The notes: a model not told the origin generated them from the letters alone. A stretch of 7,547 nucleotides of DNA from TMED23 sp913054205 (GCA_046582495.1 JAYGEG010000212.1:1-7547); one strand, 5' to 3'; shown: positions 1-6,738, counted from the first letter of the stretch. Numbers and translations: made by a program.

Positions 1-173
1 AGAATACAAATGGTCTGCTCCGGCAATACTTCCCCAAAGGAACGGACTTGTCGGTGCACTCGCGGGCTCATTTAAACAAAGTGGCGCGGCAGCTCAATGA
101 AAGGCCTCGCAAAACACTGGAGTTTGAAACGCCGGCAGAGAGATTTAACGCATGTGTTGCGTTGACCGGTTGA
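1..173 (+). CDS. IS30-family transposase, C-terminal end (partial)
   Basis: This frame is open from the left edge and ends at TGA 171-173, giving 56 visible residues. It begins NTNGLLRQYFPKGTDLS and continues with an HLNKVARQLNERPRKTLEF-type segment and an ETPAERF motif. These are the hallmark C-terminal sequences of IS30-family DDE transposases, which cut and join DNA to move the insertion sequence. In the family, the catalytic glutamate lies just before the NTNG motif, so it falls outside this window, and intactness of the gene cannot be judged. The C-terminus itself looks complete. The right terminal inverted repeat of the element should lie within roughly 100 bases after the stop. I could not identify it without the left end for comparison. 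Confidence 0.9.
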   Translation, partial: NTNGLLRQYFPKGTDLSVHSRAHLNKVARQLNERPRKTLEFETPAERFNACVALTG

Positions 174-213
174 GGTGGCAGCTAAAAGCGGACTCTTTGA
201 ACCTATGTGATTG

Positions 214-242
214 ATGTCCGCTTTCGGGTGTATAGCGGACAT
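214..242. repeat. Palindromic element, 9-bp arms, after the transposase
   Basis: The arms ATGTCCGCT (214-222) and AGCGGACAT (234-242) are exact reverse complements around an 11-base spacer, TTCGGGTGTAT. A further copy of the arm core, AGCGGAC, occurs at 187-193, so the 55-base stretch holds the motif three times. The element lies 41 bases after the transposase stop. It has no T-run after the right arm, so it is a poor rho-independent terminator. It may be a dispersed intergenic palindrome or part of the insertion-sequence end. Both readings are inference. Confidence 0.6.
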
Positions 243-306
243 TCGCAAAAGTTTTCCACAGAGACATAGTTCTTCGATCTAGATACACTCATATCTGGAG
301 GTTCTA

Positions 307-450
307 ATGAAATCAACAATCGAGCGAACAACAACTGGAATGCAATACGTCATTCCAGGAGCCGAGCGGATCGTTAGCGGGGCTTCGTCAACCCGCACTT
401 GTTCAAAAATGCGATTTGATTTAGAATTAAATAGTTTAGACTTAAAGTAA
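307..450 (+). CDS. Small 47-residue ORF, possibly a truncated gene start
   Basis: ATG 307 is preceded by GGAGG (297-301) at a 5-base spacing, the best ribosome binding site in the left part of the window, and the frame runs to TAA 448-450. The product starts MKSTIERTTTGMQYVIPGAE and continues RIVSG. This first half reads like a conserved, coding-type sequence, but I do not recognise a named family. The second half, ending MRFDLELNSLDLK, is translated from the AT-rich region that contains the marR operator-like repeats and is unlikely to be native protein. The simplest view is a gene whose 3' part was lost and whose start now reads into regulatory DNA. It could also be an unrelated chance ORF. 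No function is assigned. Confidence 0.4.
   Translation: MKSTIERTTTGMQYVIPGAERIVSGASSTRTCSKMRFDLELNSLDLK
420..446. promoter_or_regulatory. Candidate MarR operator: two tandem imperfect palindromes
   Basis: TTTAGAATTAAA (420-431) and TTTAGACTTAAA (435-446) differ at one base and start 15 bp apart. Each has TTTA/TAAA arms and is an imperfect palindrome, as expected for a dimeric winged-helix regulator. The pair ends 30 bases before the marR ATG at 477. MarR-family proteins commonly bind AT-rich palindromes in their own promoter, so autoregulation of the marR-ligase operon is likely. The marR promoter itself probably overlaps these repeats, but I cannot pick its -35 and -10 hexamers with confidence. 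Confidence 0.55.
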
Positions 451-476
451 AATGGCAATGGGGATAGGCTAGACGC

Positions 477-995
477 ATGGAAGAAGTTTCAAATAAGTCC
501 GAGACCAATCATTCGAGAATGGATTACGAGACCGGCCTTGACGAGGACGAACAGCTCGATATCCGCATTTGGTTGCGCCTGCTGACCTGTGCCAATTTGA
601 TTGAGCGGCGCGTGCGGAAGAATCTCCGAGATAAATTTGATACCACCTTGCCGCGCTTTGATGTGCTGGCGCAAGTTGACCGCGCGCCCGAGGGCCAACC
701 GATGCGGGAACTCTCAAAGCGCATGATGGTGACCAATGGCAATATTACTCCCTTGGTAGACCGCCTTGTTGAAGAGAAATTGATCAGAAGAGAACCGTCT
801 CCAAAAGATCGCCGGGTGCAGCATGTGCAACTCACCCCAGACGGAAAAGAGGCGCTCGATGAAATGATCCCTGCACATCGATCCTGGGTCCATGAACTGA
901 TGACAGACCTTAATCGAAATAGTGCTGGCGACCTCCTCATCTTGTTAGGTGAGCTGAAAGAATCAATCCTAAAAGCCGAGAGCAAAGAAGACTAA
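477..995 (+). CDS. MarR-family transcriptional regulator
   Basis: The product is a 172-residue cytoplasmic dimeric DNA-binding regulator. An N-terminal helical dimerisation region (about 24-55) is followed by a winged helix-turn-helix: LPRFDVLAQVDRAPEG (58-73), the ELSKRMMVTNGNITPLVDRL helix pair (78-97), and a wing with the family's conserved DRR (111-113) before VQHVQLTPDGKEAL. The closing segment (130-168) is the second dimerisation helix set. ATG 477 has only a weak upstream purine stretch (GGGG at 460-463), so the ATG at 519 (Met15) is an alternative start; the first 14 residues carry no family signature. The stop is 10 bases before the CoA-ligase ATG, so the two genes are almost certainly co-transcribed. 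MarR proteins beside aryl-CoA ligases usually repress the operon and release DNA on binding the aromatic acid or its CoA thioester. That role is inferred here from context. Confidence 0.93.
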   Translation: MEEVSNKSETNHSRMDYETGLDEDEQLDIRIWLRLLTCANLIERRVRKNLRDKFDTTLPRFDVLAQVDRAPEGQPMRELSKRMMVTNGNITPLVDRLVEEKLIRREPSPKDRRVQHVQLTPDGKEALDEMIPAHRSWVHELMTDLNRNSAGDLLILLGELKESILKAESKED

Positions 996-1005
996 CGAGG
1001 ACACT

Positions 1006-2667
1006 ATGACGAATAAAATACCTGGCGGCGTACCAACTGCCTATCAAGATACATTTGCGAGCGATCATCTACCACCTGCCGATGCGCTCCCTGAGTTTGA
1101 TTTCACCGGCACACCGGAACTAGCTGCCTACGCAGATCACATGAATGTCGCGGCAGAACTTTTAGACAACGCGATCGGTCAGGGCTTTGGCGACAATGCG
1201 GTGACCCATTTGGTCGATATTAGTTGGACTTATCGTGAGCTATTGGATCGCGCCAATCGGATCGCTGAGGTGTTGACCGAAGATTGCGGCCTGGTAACCG
1301 GCAATAGGGTTTTGCTCCGCGCGCCCAATACGCCGATGCTCGTTGCCGCTTGGTTTGGCGTTTTGAAAGCCGGCGGCATTTGCGTCACAACCATGCCTTT
1401 GCTGCGCGCCCGCGAACTTCAATATGCCATTGAAAAAGCCGAAGTATCCATTGCCCTTTGCGATGCCGATTTGGCAGAAGAGATGCAAGGAGCGCTTGAA
1501 CTCACGAGCTCCATCAATCACACACTTTATTTTTCGAAAGCTGGAAGCGGTGGAGAAGCTGCGACATTGGAAACAGCGTGCGACGCAAAATCGGGTCAGT
1601 TTGAAACAGTTAATACTGCCGCTGACGATGTTGCCCTCATAGCGTTTACATCCGGCACCACCGGTCAGCCCAAAGGGGCCATGCATTTTCATCGTGATGT
1701 GATGGCGACAGCGGATACGTTTGGCCGCTATGTCGGCACGCTAACGCCAAAAGACATCGTAACCGGTACGCCGCCCATCGCTTTTACTTTCGGGCTTGGT
1801 GGGCTCACCATTTTTCCAATGCGATTTGGCGCCTCCACACGGTTTCTTGAAAGCCCGTTCCCAGATCATATTTTGGAAAGCATCCAGAAATACAAAATCA
1901 CGCAGATTTATACAGCGCCGACGGCTTATCGCGCGATGGCAGACATGATCGACGACTATGATATTTCGTCACTTCGCCAAGGCATATCAGCCGGCGAAAC
2001 CCTACCCGGAGCGACGTGGGAGGCATTTCACAAAGCAACCGGCATTCGTCTGATTGACGGCTTGGGCTCTACCGAGTTATTTCATATTTTTGTTTCAGCC
2101 GCACCGGAGGATATGCGCGCCGGCTTTACCGGCAAAGCCATTCCCGGCTTTCGCGCTCGCGTCGTCGATGATGACGACAACGAAGTTCCCGCTGGCACGC
2201 CGGGCCAACTCTCGGTGCAAGGACCGACCGGGTGTAAATATTTGGGCGATCCTGACCGCCAACCAATATATGTCAAAAAAGGCTGGAACTATCCCGGCGA
2301 CATTTACGAAATGGACGCTGACGGCTATTTCAAATATGTCGCCCGCGCCGATGATATGATCATTTCATCGGGCTACAATATTTCAGGCCCAGAAGTCGAA
2401 AACGTTCTGTTGGAGCATGAAGCTGTCGCCGAATGTGCCGTGATTGCAGCGCCTGATCCTGACCGCGGCAATATTGTCAAAGCGTTCATTGTTCTTCGAG
2501 ATGGTTTTGACGGAGACGATATCCTTGTCAAAACCCTACAGGATTTTGTCAAAAACGAAATTGCCCCTTACAAATATCCGCGCGCGATATCGTTCATTGA
2601 AGAATTGCCTAAAACACAGACTGGTAAGTTGCAACGTTTCCGTCTCAGGGATTTAGAAACTCCTTAA
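1006..2667 (+). CDS. AMP-forming aryl-CoA ligase, 2-aminobenzoate-CoA ligase type
   Basis: This enzyme activates a carboxylic acid with ATP to an acyl-adenylate and then to a CoA thioester in the cytoplasm. At 553 residues it has normal family length. Visible core motifs are the P-loop FTSGTTGQPKGAMHFHRD (from 214), GSTE (354-357), the YPGD aspartate D432, the hinge motif RADDMIISSGYNISGPEVE (447-465) with hinge D449, and the C-terminal catalytic lysine K541 in PKTQTGKLQR. The wording of several blocks (AGGICVTTMPLLRARELQY, PIAFTFGLGGLTIFPMRFGA, APTAYRAM, TGCKYLGD) matches the 2-aminobenzoate/benzoate-CoA ligase branch rather than fatty-acid ligases. The exact aromatic substrate cannot be read from the sequence. 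ATG 1006 follows CGAGGA at a short spacing and is the second gene of the marR operon. No residue expected for catalysis is missing. Confidence 0.92.
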   Translation: MTNKIPGGVPTAYQDTFASDHLPPADALPEFDFTGTPELAAYADHMNVAAELLDNAIGQGFGDNAVTHLVDISWTYRELLDRANRIAEVLTEDCGLVTGNRVLLRAPNTPMLVAAWFGVLKAGGICVTTMPLLRARELQYAIEKAEVSIALCDADLAEEMQGALELTSSINHTLYFSKAGSGGEAATLETACDAKSGQFETVNTAADDVALIAFTSGTTGQPKGAMHFHRDVMATADTFGRYVGTLTPKDIVTGTPPIAFTFGLGGLTIFPMRFGASTRFLESPFPDHILESIQKYKITQIYTAPTAYRAMADMIDDYDISSLRQGISAGETLPGATWEAFHKATGIRLIDGLGSTELFHIFVSAAPEDMRAGFTGKAIPGFRARVVDDDDNEVPAGTPGQLSVQGPTGCKYLGDPDRQPIYVKKGWNYPGDIYEMDADGYFKYVARADDMIISSGYNISGPEVENVLLEHEAVAECAVIAAPDPDRGNIVKAFIVLRDGFDGDDILVKTLQDFVKNEIAPYKYPRAISFIEELPKTQTGKLQRFRLRDLETP

Positions 2668-2753
2668 AAATACCCGTAATAGGTTTGGCAAATTTAGTTT
2701 GAGCCGCTATCGTTTCCCTCAAATGCGACAAAACAAAAAAATAGGGGGAGCGA

Positions 2754-3380
2754 ATGTCTCAAGACAAAGCCTTAAATATGAAATTGGTTTCGCAGAACAC
2801 GCTGGAGGGATTCGGCGGTGTGGGCGAAGGCATGGGCATGCAGGTGGCCAAAGATGGTCGCCGCATCATGTGGCTGGCACATGAAGGGGCGCCTAAAATT
2901 TTTTCCGGCGTTGATGTAACCGATATCAAAAACCCGAAGGTGATTGTTCAGACCGAACTGCCGCACGATCATGTTCGCTCCAATTCCTTGGAAGTGACCG
3001 GCGATATTATGGCGGTTGCGTATCAGTGCTGGAAAGCTGCCGATGATCGCACACCCGGGTTTAACGAAAAGCCTGCTGGCGTCGAGCTTTTCGACATCAG
3101 TGATCCTGAAAATCCCAAATCGATTTCCTTTTTCGATTGTTCTGGTCCGTTTTCAATGGGCGTTCATCAATTGTGGTTCGCTGATGGCGAATATGTACAC
3201 TTTGCCGGCGGTGCGCCGGATTTTGAGCCGATAAACCCCAAGGATAGCCAGTTTTATCGCTGTATTGATGTGCGCAATCCTTCCAAGCCGGAAGAAGTCG
3301 GCCGGTGGTGGTATCCCGGCACGCGCAAAGGCGATACGGAAGCGCCGCCCGCGCGTCATCCTAACGCCATTGGCGCGTGA
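2754..3380 (+). pseudogene. LVIVD-repeat beta-propeller-like protein, truncated at the C-terminus
   Basis: ATG 2754 follows a strong AGGGGGAG site and gives 208 residues without a signal peptide. Repeats of the LVIVD type are seen at SGVDVTDIKNPKVI (51-64), GVELFDISDPENPKSIS (109-125) and YRCIDVRNPSKPEEVG (168-183). LVIVD proteins fold as beta-propellers and are typically about 380-420 residues; their biochemical role is poorly known, though they often sit in catabolic gene sets. The family pattern holds up to about APPARHP (residue 203), then four foreign residues lead to TGA. The missing half is not present in another frame, because the DNA beyond is the 3' end of the tetR gene on the other strand. 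This indicates deletion or rearrangement rather than a point frameshift. It lies 86 bases after the ligase with no visible terminator between, so it is probably the third gene of that operon. A working short propeller fragment cannot be excluded. Confidence 0.75.
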
Positions 3381-4560
3381 TAAACCAATCAACAATATTG
3401 GTCATTCTGCCAAGCAGAACAAGTTCGTCGGTGTCGAGAATTTTGAGAAGGTTCTGGCGGCACAATACCCAGCCGAGTTGAACTGAAAGCGAGCAATAAG
3501 CGTCCGCTTGAACTTCGGCAAAGGCTCGACCGCTCCGCCGTTCAATGCCATGACGCTCGCATAAATCATCAAGCAACAAACGTTGACCGATAAGATCAAT
3601 TGGCGGCATACCAATCCCCGCCAGTTCGCGATAAGCCCAGTTTCGAAAAAATGGCTCATGTGTAATCATGCTGAACGGTTCGGCAAGATGATGGTCTTGG
3701 TCAACAATCCGGCTCTGTACATATAGTTCATGCATATCGACGAAGGCTTTATCAAAGACAGCTTCTTTTGAGCCGAAATAGTGATGGATCAATCCGTAAT
3801 TCACTTCGGCGCGTTGAGCGAGTTCCCGTCCCGATATTCCTGTGTCTGCTCGTTCTTTGAGCAATTCGATCGCCGCTTGTACAAGTTTGTTTTCTACGGC
3901 TTCCCGTCCGCTTTCATCCAAGGCGGATTTTTTTGGTTGCCGTGCAAAAAAATTCGGGATGTCGCGTTTTTGGATGTCATTAGGTGTGGAAGCGAAGAGA
4001 TCATCTAACCGCTTTGCTGCCAACTCCTGGACCAAATCACGATGGCGAAGGGAAATTGATAAACCTTGAGAAAACGGTTTTTCAAATACCAGGGCGCCAA
4101 TTTGTAAAGACCACCACGTCGCTGCCAAGGCATCGATTGTTGCGCTTGACATATCAGGGGAGCGCTCTTGAAGCGTGGCGGCAGCTTTCCCAATGCTATG
4201 GCCTCGCACCAGTTCTTGTTCCAATTCGGGTTTGAACGCATCCAATGTCAGGTAGACATAGGCCCGCCAATAATTAGGATACCCTGCGAGCGGGAAAGAA
4301 GGAGATCGCTCGGTCGTTTCAAATATATCAACATCGTTGAAGTTGGATTTTTCCTGCCGATATGCGGCCGCTAGTAGTTCTGCGATGCTGCCGTGAGTGT
4401 AGTTCATCAAGGTATGATGAACGCCGGCACGTTTTGCCAGGCGCCGACTCGAAATATTTGACGGCGGCTGTTCCGCAAGCATTTCACTCGCCGCCTCGAT
4501 AAGCAACGTCTGGCCGTCTTTCTTTTTTTGAGAAACAGGTAGGTTGAGTATATCGGCCAT
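3361..4560 (-). CDS. TetR/AcrR-family regulator with two DNA-binding domains
   Basis: The 399-residue product is about twice the usual TetR length (about 190-220). It carries two complete TetR N-terminal helix-turn-helix domains. The first (about 14-67) contains ISSRRLAKRAGVHHTLMNY followed by THGSIAELLAAAY. The second (about 220-273) contains ISGRELAQRAEVNYGLIHHY followed by FGSKEAVFDKAF. Each is followed by a helical ligand/dimerisation-type segment (about 95-190 and 300-395), so this is a tandem duplication-fusion, not a frame error. I chose ATG 4560 (MADILNLPVS); an in-frame TTG at 4605 would add 15 residues without family character. Neither start has a good Shine-Dalgarno sequence. The gene ends at TAG 3361-3363, overlapping the tail of the truncated LVIVD gene by 20 bp. 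Its target is unknown; candidates are the neighbouring genes or its own promoter, where a 15-bp palindrome lies. Confidence 0.9.
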   Translation of the reverse strand: MADILNLPVSQKKKDGQTLLIEAASEMLAEQPPSNISSRRLAKRAGVHHTLMNYTHGSIAELLAAAYRQEKSNFNDVDIFETTERSPSFPLAGYPNYWRAYVYLTLDAFKPELEQELVRGHSIGKAAATLQERSPDMSSATIDALAATWWSLQIGALVFEKPFSQGLSISLRHRDLVQELAAKRLDDLFASTPNDIQKRDIPNFFARQPKKSALDESGREAVENKLVQAAIELLKERADTGISGRELAQRAEVNYGLIHHYFGSKEAVFDKAFVDMHELYVQSRIVDQDHHLAEPFSMITHEPFFRNWAYRELAGIGMPPIDLIGQRLLLDDLCERHGIERRSGRAFAEVQADAYCSLSVQLGWVLCRQNLLKILDTDELVLLGRMTNIVDWFITRQWR

Positions 4561-4629
4561 TTTGTTTTTAATCGGCGCGACGCAATGCCGAAAACAGTAC
4601 TCCAATCTATATCAAAATTTAGATCATTT

Positions 4630-4644
4630 TCTTGCAAAGCAAGA
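4630..4644. promoter_or_regulatory. Perfect 15-bp palindrome upstream of the double-TetR gene
   Basis: TCTTGCAAAGCAAGA has 6-bp perfect arms around AAA and lies 70-84 bases before the tetR ATG at 4560. TetR-family operators are usually palindromes of this size in the regulator's own promoter region, so this is a candidate autoregulatory site. Read in the minus direction it is followed by A-rich, not T-rich, sequence, so it is not a terminator for the permease gene. The remainder of the 210-base gap (4561-4770) holds no convincing gene; the AT-rich stretch at 4600-4625 is the likely promoter area. Confidence 0.35.
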
Positions 4645-4770
4645 TTTGTTTTCAGGAGTATAAGCAGTGCCTCTAAAATTGACCAGCCTACTTTAATCTG
4701 TCACTACAGCCTATCTGAGAGGACGTCCCTGCATGCCTGGATGTGGCAATTTTATATTCATTGGTATGGT

Positions 4771-5475
4771 CTATCCATGGCGTTTAAGCGCCGCTTCATT
4801 GATCAGATAAGCTGCAGCATTCACGCCGAGAGCAAGGCAGAGCAATATCACGCCAAGACCCAAGGCGAGGGCAAGATCACCTTTGCTGGTTTCCAAAGCG
4901 ATGGTTGTTGTCATGACCCGCGTTACATGATCGATATTGCCGCCGACAATCATCACCGCTCCAACCTCGGCACTGGCGCGCCCAAACCCCGCAAGAATGG
5001 TCGTCATCAGATTAAATCGATTGTCCCACAATAATGAAATCACCGTTTCTCCCGGCCCAGTGCCGAGAGATCTGAATTGTTCAGCATATTCATCCCATAG
5101 CGTTTCGGTTGATTGCCGTGTGAGCGCGGCAATGATCGGCATAATTAGAATTGTCTGGGCAATGATCATCGCTGTTGGCGTAAACAATAGACCCAACGTG
5201 CCAAGCGGTCCTGATCGCGACAAAATAAGATATACAATCAGGCCAACCACAACCGGCGGCAATCCCATCAGGGCGTTTAGAGTAACAATAAGAGTTTTTC
5301 GACCGGGGAAATGGAAAACCGCTAATGCAGCGCCGAGTGGCAGGCCGATTAAGCTGGCTAACAGCACAGCAACAAAACTGATCTGCAAAGAAAGCCCGAC
5401 AATTTCCGCCAAGCTAGCTTCGAAGTTTAAAATAAGCGAAAACGCCGCCGCGAATGCATCGCTAAAATCATTCAT
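4771..5475 (-). CDS. tupB: ABC transporter permease, TupB-like (tungstate type)
   Basis: The product is a 234-residue inner-membrane permease with about five hydrophobic segments (near 26-54, 61-86, 98-118, 155-178 and 200-224). The blocks GLPPVVVGLIVYLILSRSGP (71-90), LGLLFTPTAMIIAQ (94-107), ASAEVGAVMIVGGN (167-180) and RVMTTTIALETSKGD (186-200) are characteristic of TupB, the membrane subunit of the tungstate importer TupABC. The EAA-type coupling loop that contacts the ATPase is at about 128-148 (EYAEQFRSLGTGPG). Tungstate uptake supplies tungsten enzymes such as some formate dehydrogenases and aldehyde oxidoreductases. The usual partners, the binding protein TupA and the ATPase TupC, are absent on both sides. 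ATG 5475 has only a weak site (GCAGG, about 10 bases upstream). Length is normal, so the gene looks intact. Molybdate or another oxyanion is the alternative substrate. Confidence 0.82.
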   Translation of the reverse strand: MNDFSDAFAAAFSLILNFEASLAEIVGLSLQISFVAVLLASLIGLPLGAALAVFHFPGRKTLIVTLNALMGLPPVVVGLIVYLILSRSGPLGTLGLLFTPTAMIIAQTILIMPIIAALTRQSTETLWDEYAEQFRSLGTGPGETVISLLWDNRFNLMTTILAGFGRASAEVGAVMIVGGNIDHVTRVMTTTIALETSKGDLALALGLGVILLCLALGVNAAAYLINEAALKRHG

Positions 5476-5568
5476 CTATTGGTGCCTGCCCAAAGGTGAT
5501 TTTCCTGTCAGAAAACACTTAAACCGTTCTGGCGCGATTAGCCACTTCAATTTAGAAACGGGAGACAT

Positions 5569-5600
5569 AAAAAGGGGAGCGCCAATTGAGCGCTCCCTTT
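5569..5600 (-). terminator. Rho-independent terminator after the binding-protein gene
   Basis: Read on the minus strand, AAAGGGAGCGC pairs with GCGCTCCCCTTT around a 7-base loop (TCAATTG), with one unpaired C, and is followed by TTTTTAT. The hairpin begins 25 bases after the binding-protein stop at 5626. It separates that gene from the permease gene downstream, which therefore probably has its own promoter in 5476-5568. Confidence 0.85.
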
Positions 5601-5625
5601 GATTTCAGAGATTTAATTCCTCACG

Positions 5626-6738
5626 CTATTTCTTCTTTTTACGCTTTTTCGCATGTTTTGCGATATAACTTTTAAAGAACTTAACAACTTCGGGAGGTGT
5701 TGCTTTGTTCGCTGAAAGAACCTCAGAAGCTCGTTTGTGATGGATACCTGTTGGCACATATTTTGTCGTCTTTAAGGCATCTGCTTTGTAGGCAGTGCTG
5801 GTCATCGCGGGAATGAAGGCCTTGCGGAAAGCAGCGGCGGCATCCTTGTTCATGCCAGGAGGGCCGAAATACATATGTTGCACGGTTTGGCCAAATTTGA
5901 TGAGGTTCTTAATCGCGTCCCATTTAATGCCGGACGGCGCGGTGCCTTTAACTTGGCGGTAGACTTCGCTAAAACTCTTCAGGTTGGGCAACAACGGGCT
6001 TTTAACCAATTTTCCATTGGCATCCATTGAAGGAATTTGCCAGACCGGAATGACAATGCCTTTTTTAACCATCGTCGGAACAACGCGGTTGAGATACGCA
6101 TGGGCCGCATCAGTACCCATTTGAACTTCACCATTTAAAACAGCCGCGCGCAATTTTCCGCTGCCTCGGTAACCTGGTATAAAACGAAAGTTTACGCCAA
6201 GCATATCGAGCTGGAGAATCGACGCCAGAACTCTGATGGCGCGGACGTTGATACCACCAATAATGACTTCTGGGGCTTTCACCAACTGAGCACCGCTTTT
6301 AAGACCGCCTTTCAAGCTGTCGGTTCTCACGTAGTTGACCAGATCGGCGACCTGAACGCCGCCGAGCACCGTAAATTCCTTATATTTGAAGTTCATGCCC
6401 GGCATACCGATAAGTTCACCAAGCGGTTGACGCGGACCATAATAAAGCACCGTACCGTCTTTAGGTGCTTTGGCATGGACAAAATTATGGGCCTTCAGCA
6501 AGGCACCCCCCGGCATGTTTTTTATGACAATCTTCGGCTTGCCAGCAATTTGCATCGACATGTGTTTGCTGATGAGACGCGCAAGTGTTGTGCCGCCGGA
6601 TGAAGGCCCGAGGCCAACGACAACTGTGATGGTTTTACCCTTGTAATATTGAGCGGTCGCGGTAGAGAGCGATAAAAATCCCATCAAAGCGACAGCCAAT
6701 GCTGCCAATGAAAGGAAACAAGTTCGAATTTGAAACAT
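5626..6738 (-). CDS. Tripartite tricarboxylate transporter substrate-binding protein (Bug/TctC family)
   Basis: This is a 370-residue periplasmic solute-binding protein. I chose ATG 6738 because GGGAG lies 8 bases upstream and the next residues form a signal peptide: MFQIR, a hydrophobic core from CFLSLAALAVALMGFLSL, and a TATA-Q cleavage site after residue 29. The longer in-frame extension to 6936 runs into the divergent gene and has no family character. The mature start YYKGKTITVVVGLGPSSGGT (31-50) and KNMPGGALLKAHNF (73-86) followed by APKDGTVLYYGPRQ are typical of the Bug/TctC fold. The protein is somewhat longer than usual (about 320-330) and ends in KKRKKKK (364-370). In the family it delivers organic acids or related small molecules to TctA/TctB membrane subunits, which are not in this window. 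The ligand is unknown; the divergent amidohydrolase suggests a related substrate. Confidence 0.88.
   Translation of the reverse strand: MFQIRTCFLSLAALAVALMGFLSLSTATAQYYKGKTITVVVGLGPSSGGTTLARLISKHMSMQIAGKPKIVIKNMPGGALLKAHNFVHAKAPKDGTVLYYGPRQPLGELIGMPGMNFKYKEFTVLGGVQVADLVNYVRTDSLKGGLKSGAQLVKAPEVIIGGINVRAIRVLASILQLDMLGVNFRFIPGYRGSGKLRAAVLNGEVQMGTDAAHAYLNRVVPTMVKKGIVIPVWQIPSMDANGKLVKSPLLPNLKSFSEVYRQVKGTAPSGIKWDAIKNLIKFGQTVQHMYFGPPGMNKDAAAAFRKAFIPAMTSTAYKADALKTTKYVPTGIHHKRASEVLSANKATPPEVVKFFKSYIAKHAKKRKKKK

Noticed and set aside
214..279. 22-codon ORF starting MSAFGCIADIRK after the transposase
   Set aside because: It is built from the palindrome, has no ribosome binding site and shows no protein-like conservation that I can recognise.
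3381..3486. Continuation of the LVIVD protein by a frameshift past 3380
   Set aside because: None of the plus-strand translations beyond 3380 show LVIVD repeats; the DNA is explained by the tetR coding strand, so a rearrangement fits better than a frameshift.
4561..4605. TTG start adding 15 residues to the double-TetR protein
   Set aside because: It has no ribosome binding site and no TetR-like sequence; ATG 4560 is closer to the first domain and gives an ordinary N-terminus.
4630..4655. Hairpin with following T-rich stretch as a plus-strand terminator
   Set aside because: No plus-strand gene ends upstream of it; both neighbours are on the minus strand, and the T-run (TTTGTTTT) is interrupted.
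4585..5602. Long plus-strand reading frames opposite the permease
   Set aside because: They are antisense shadows: the minus-strand frame has clear TupB motifs, while the plus-strand translations resemble no protein family.
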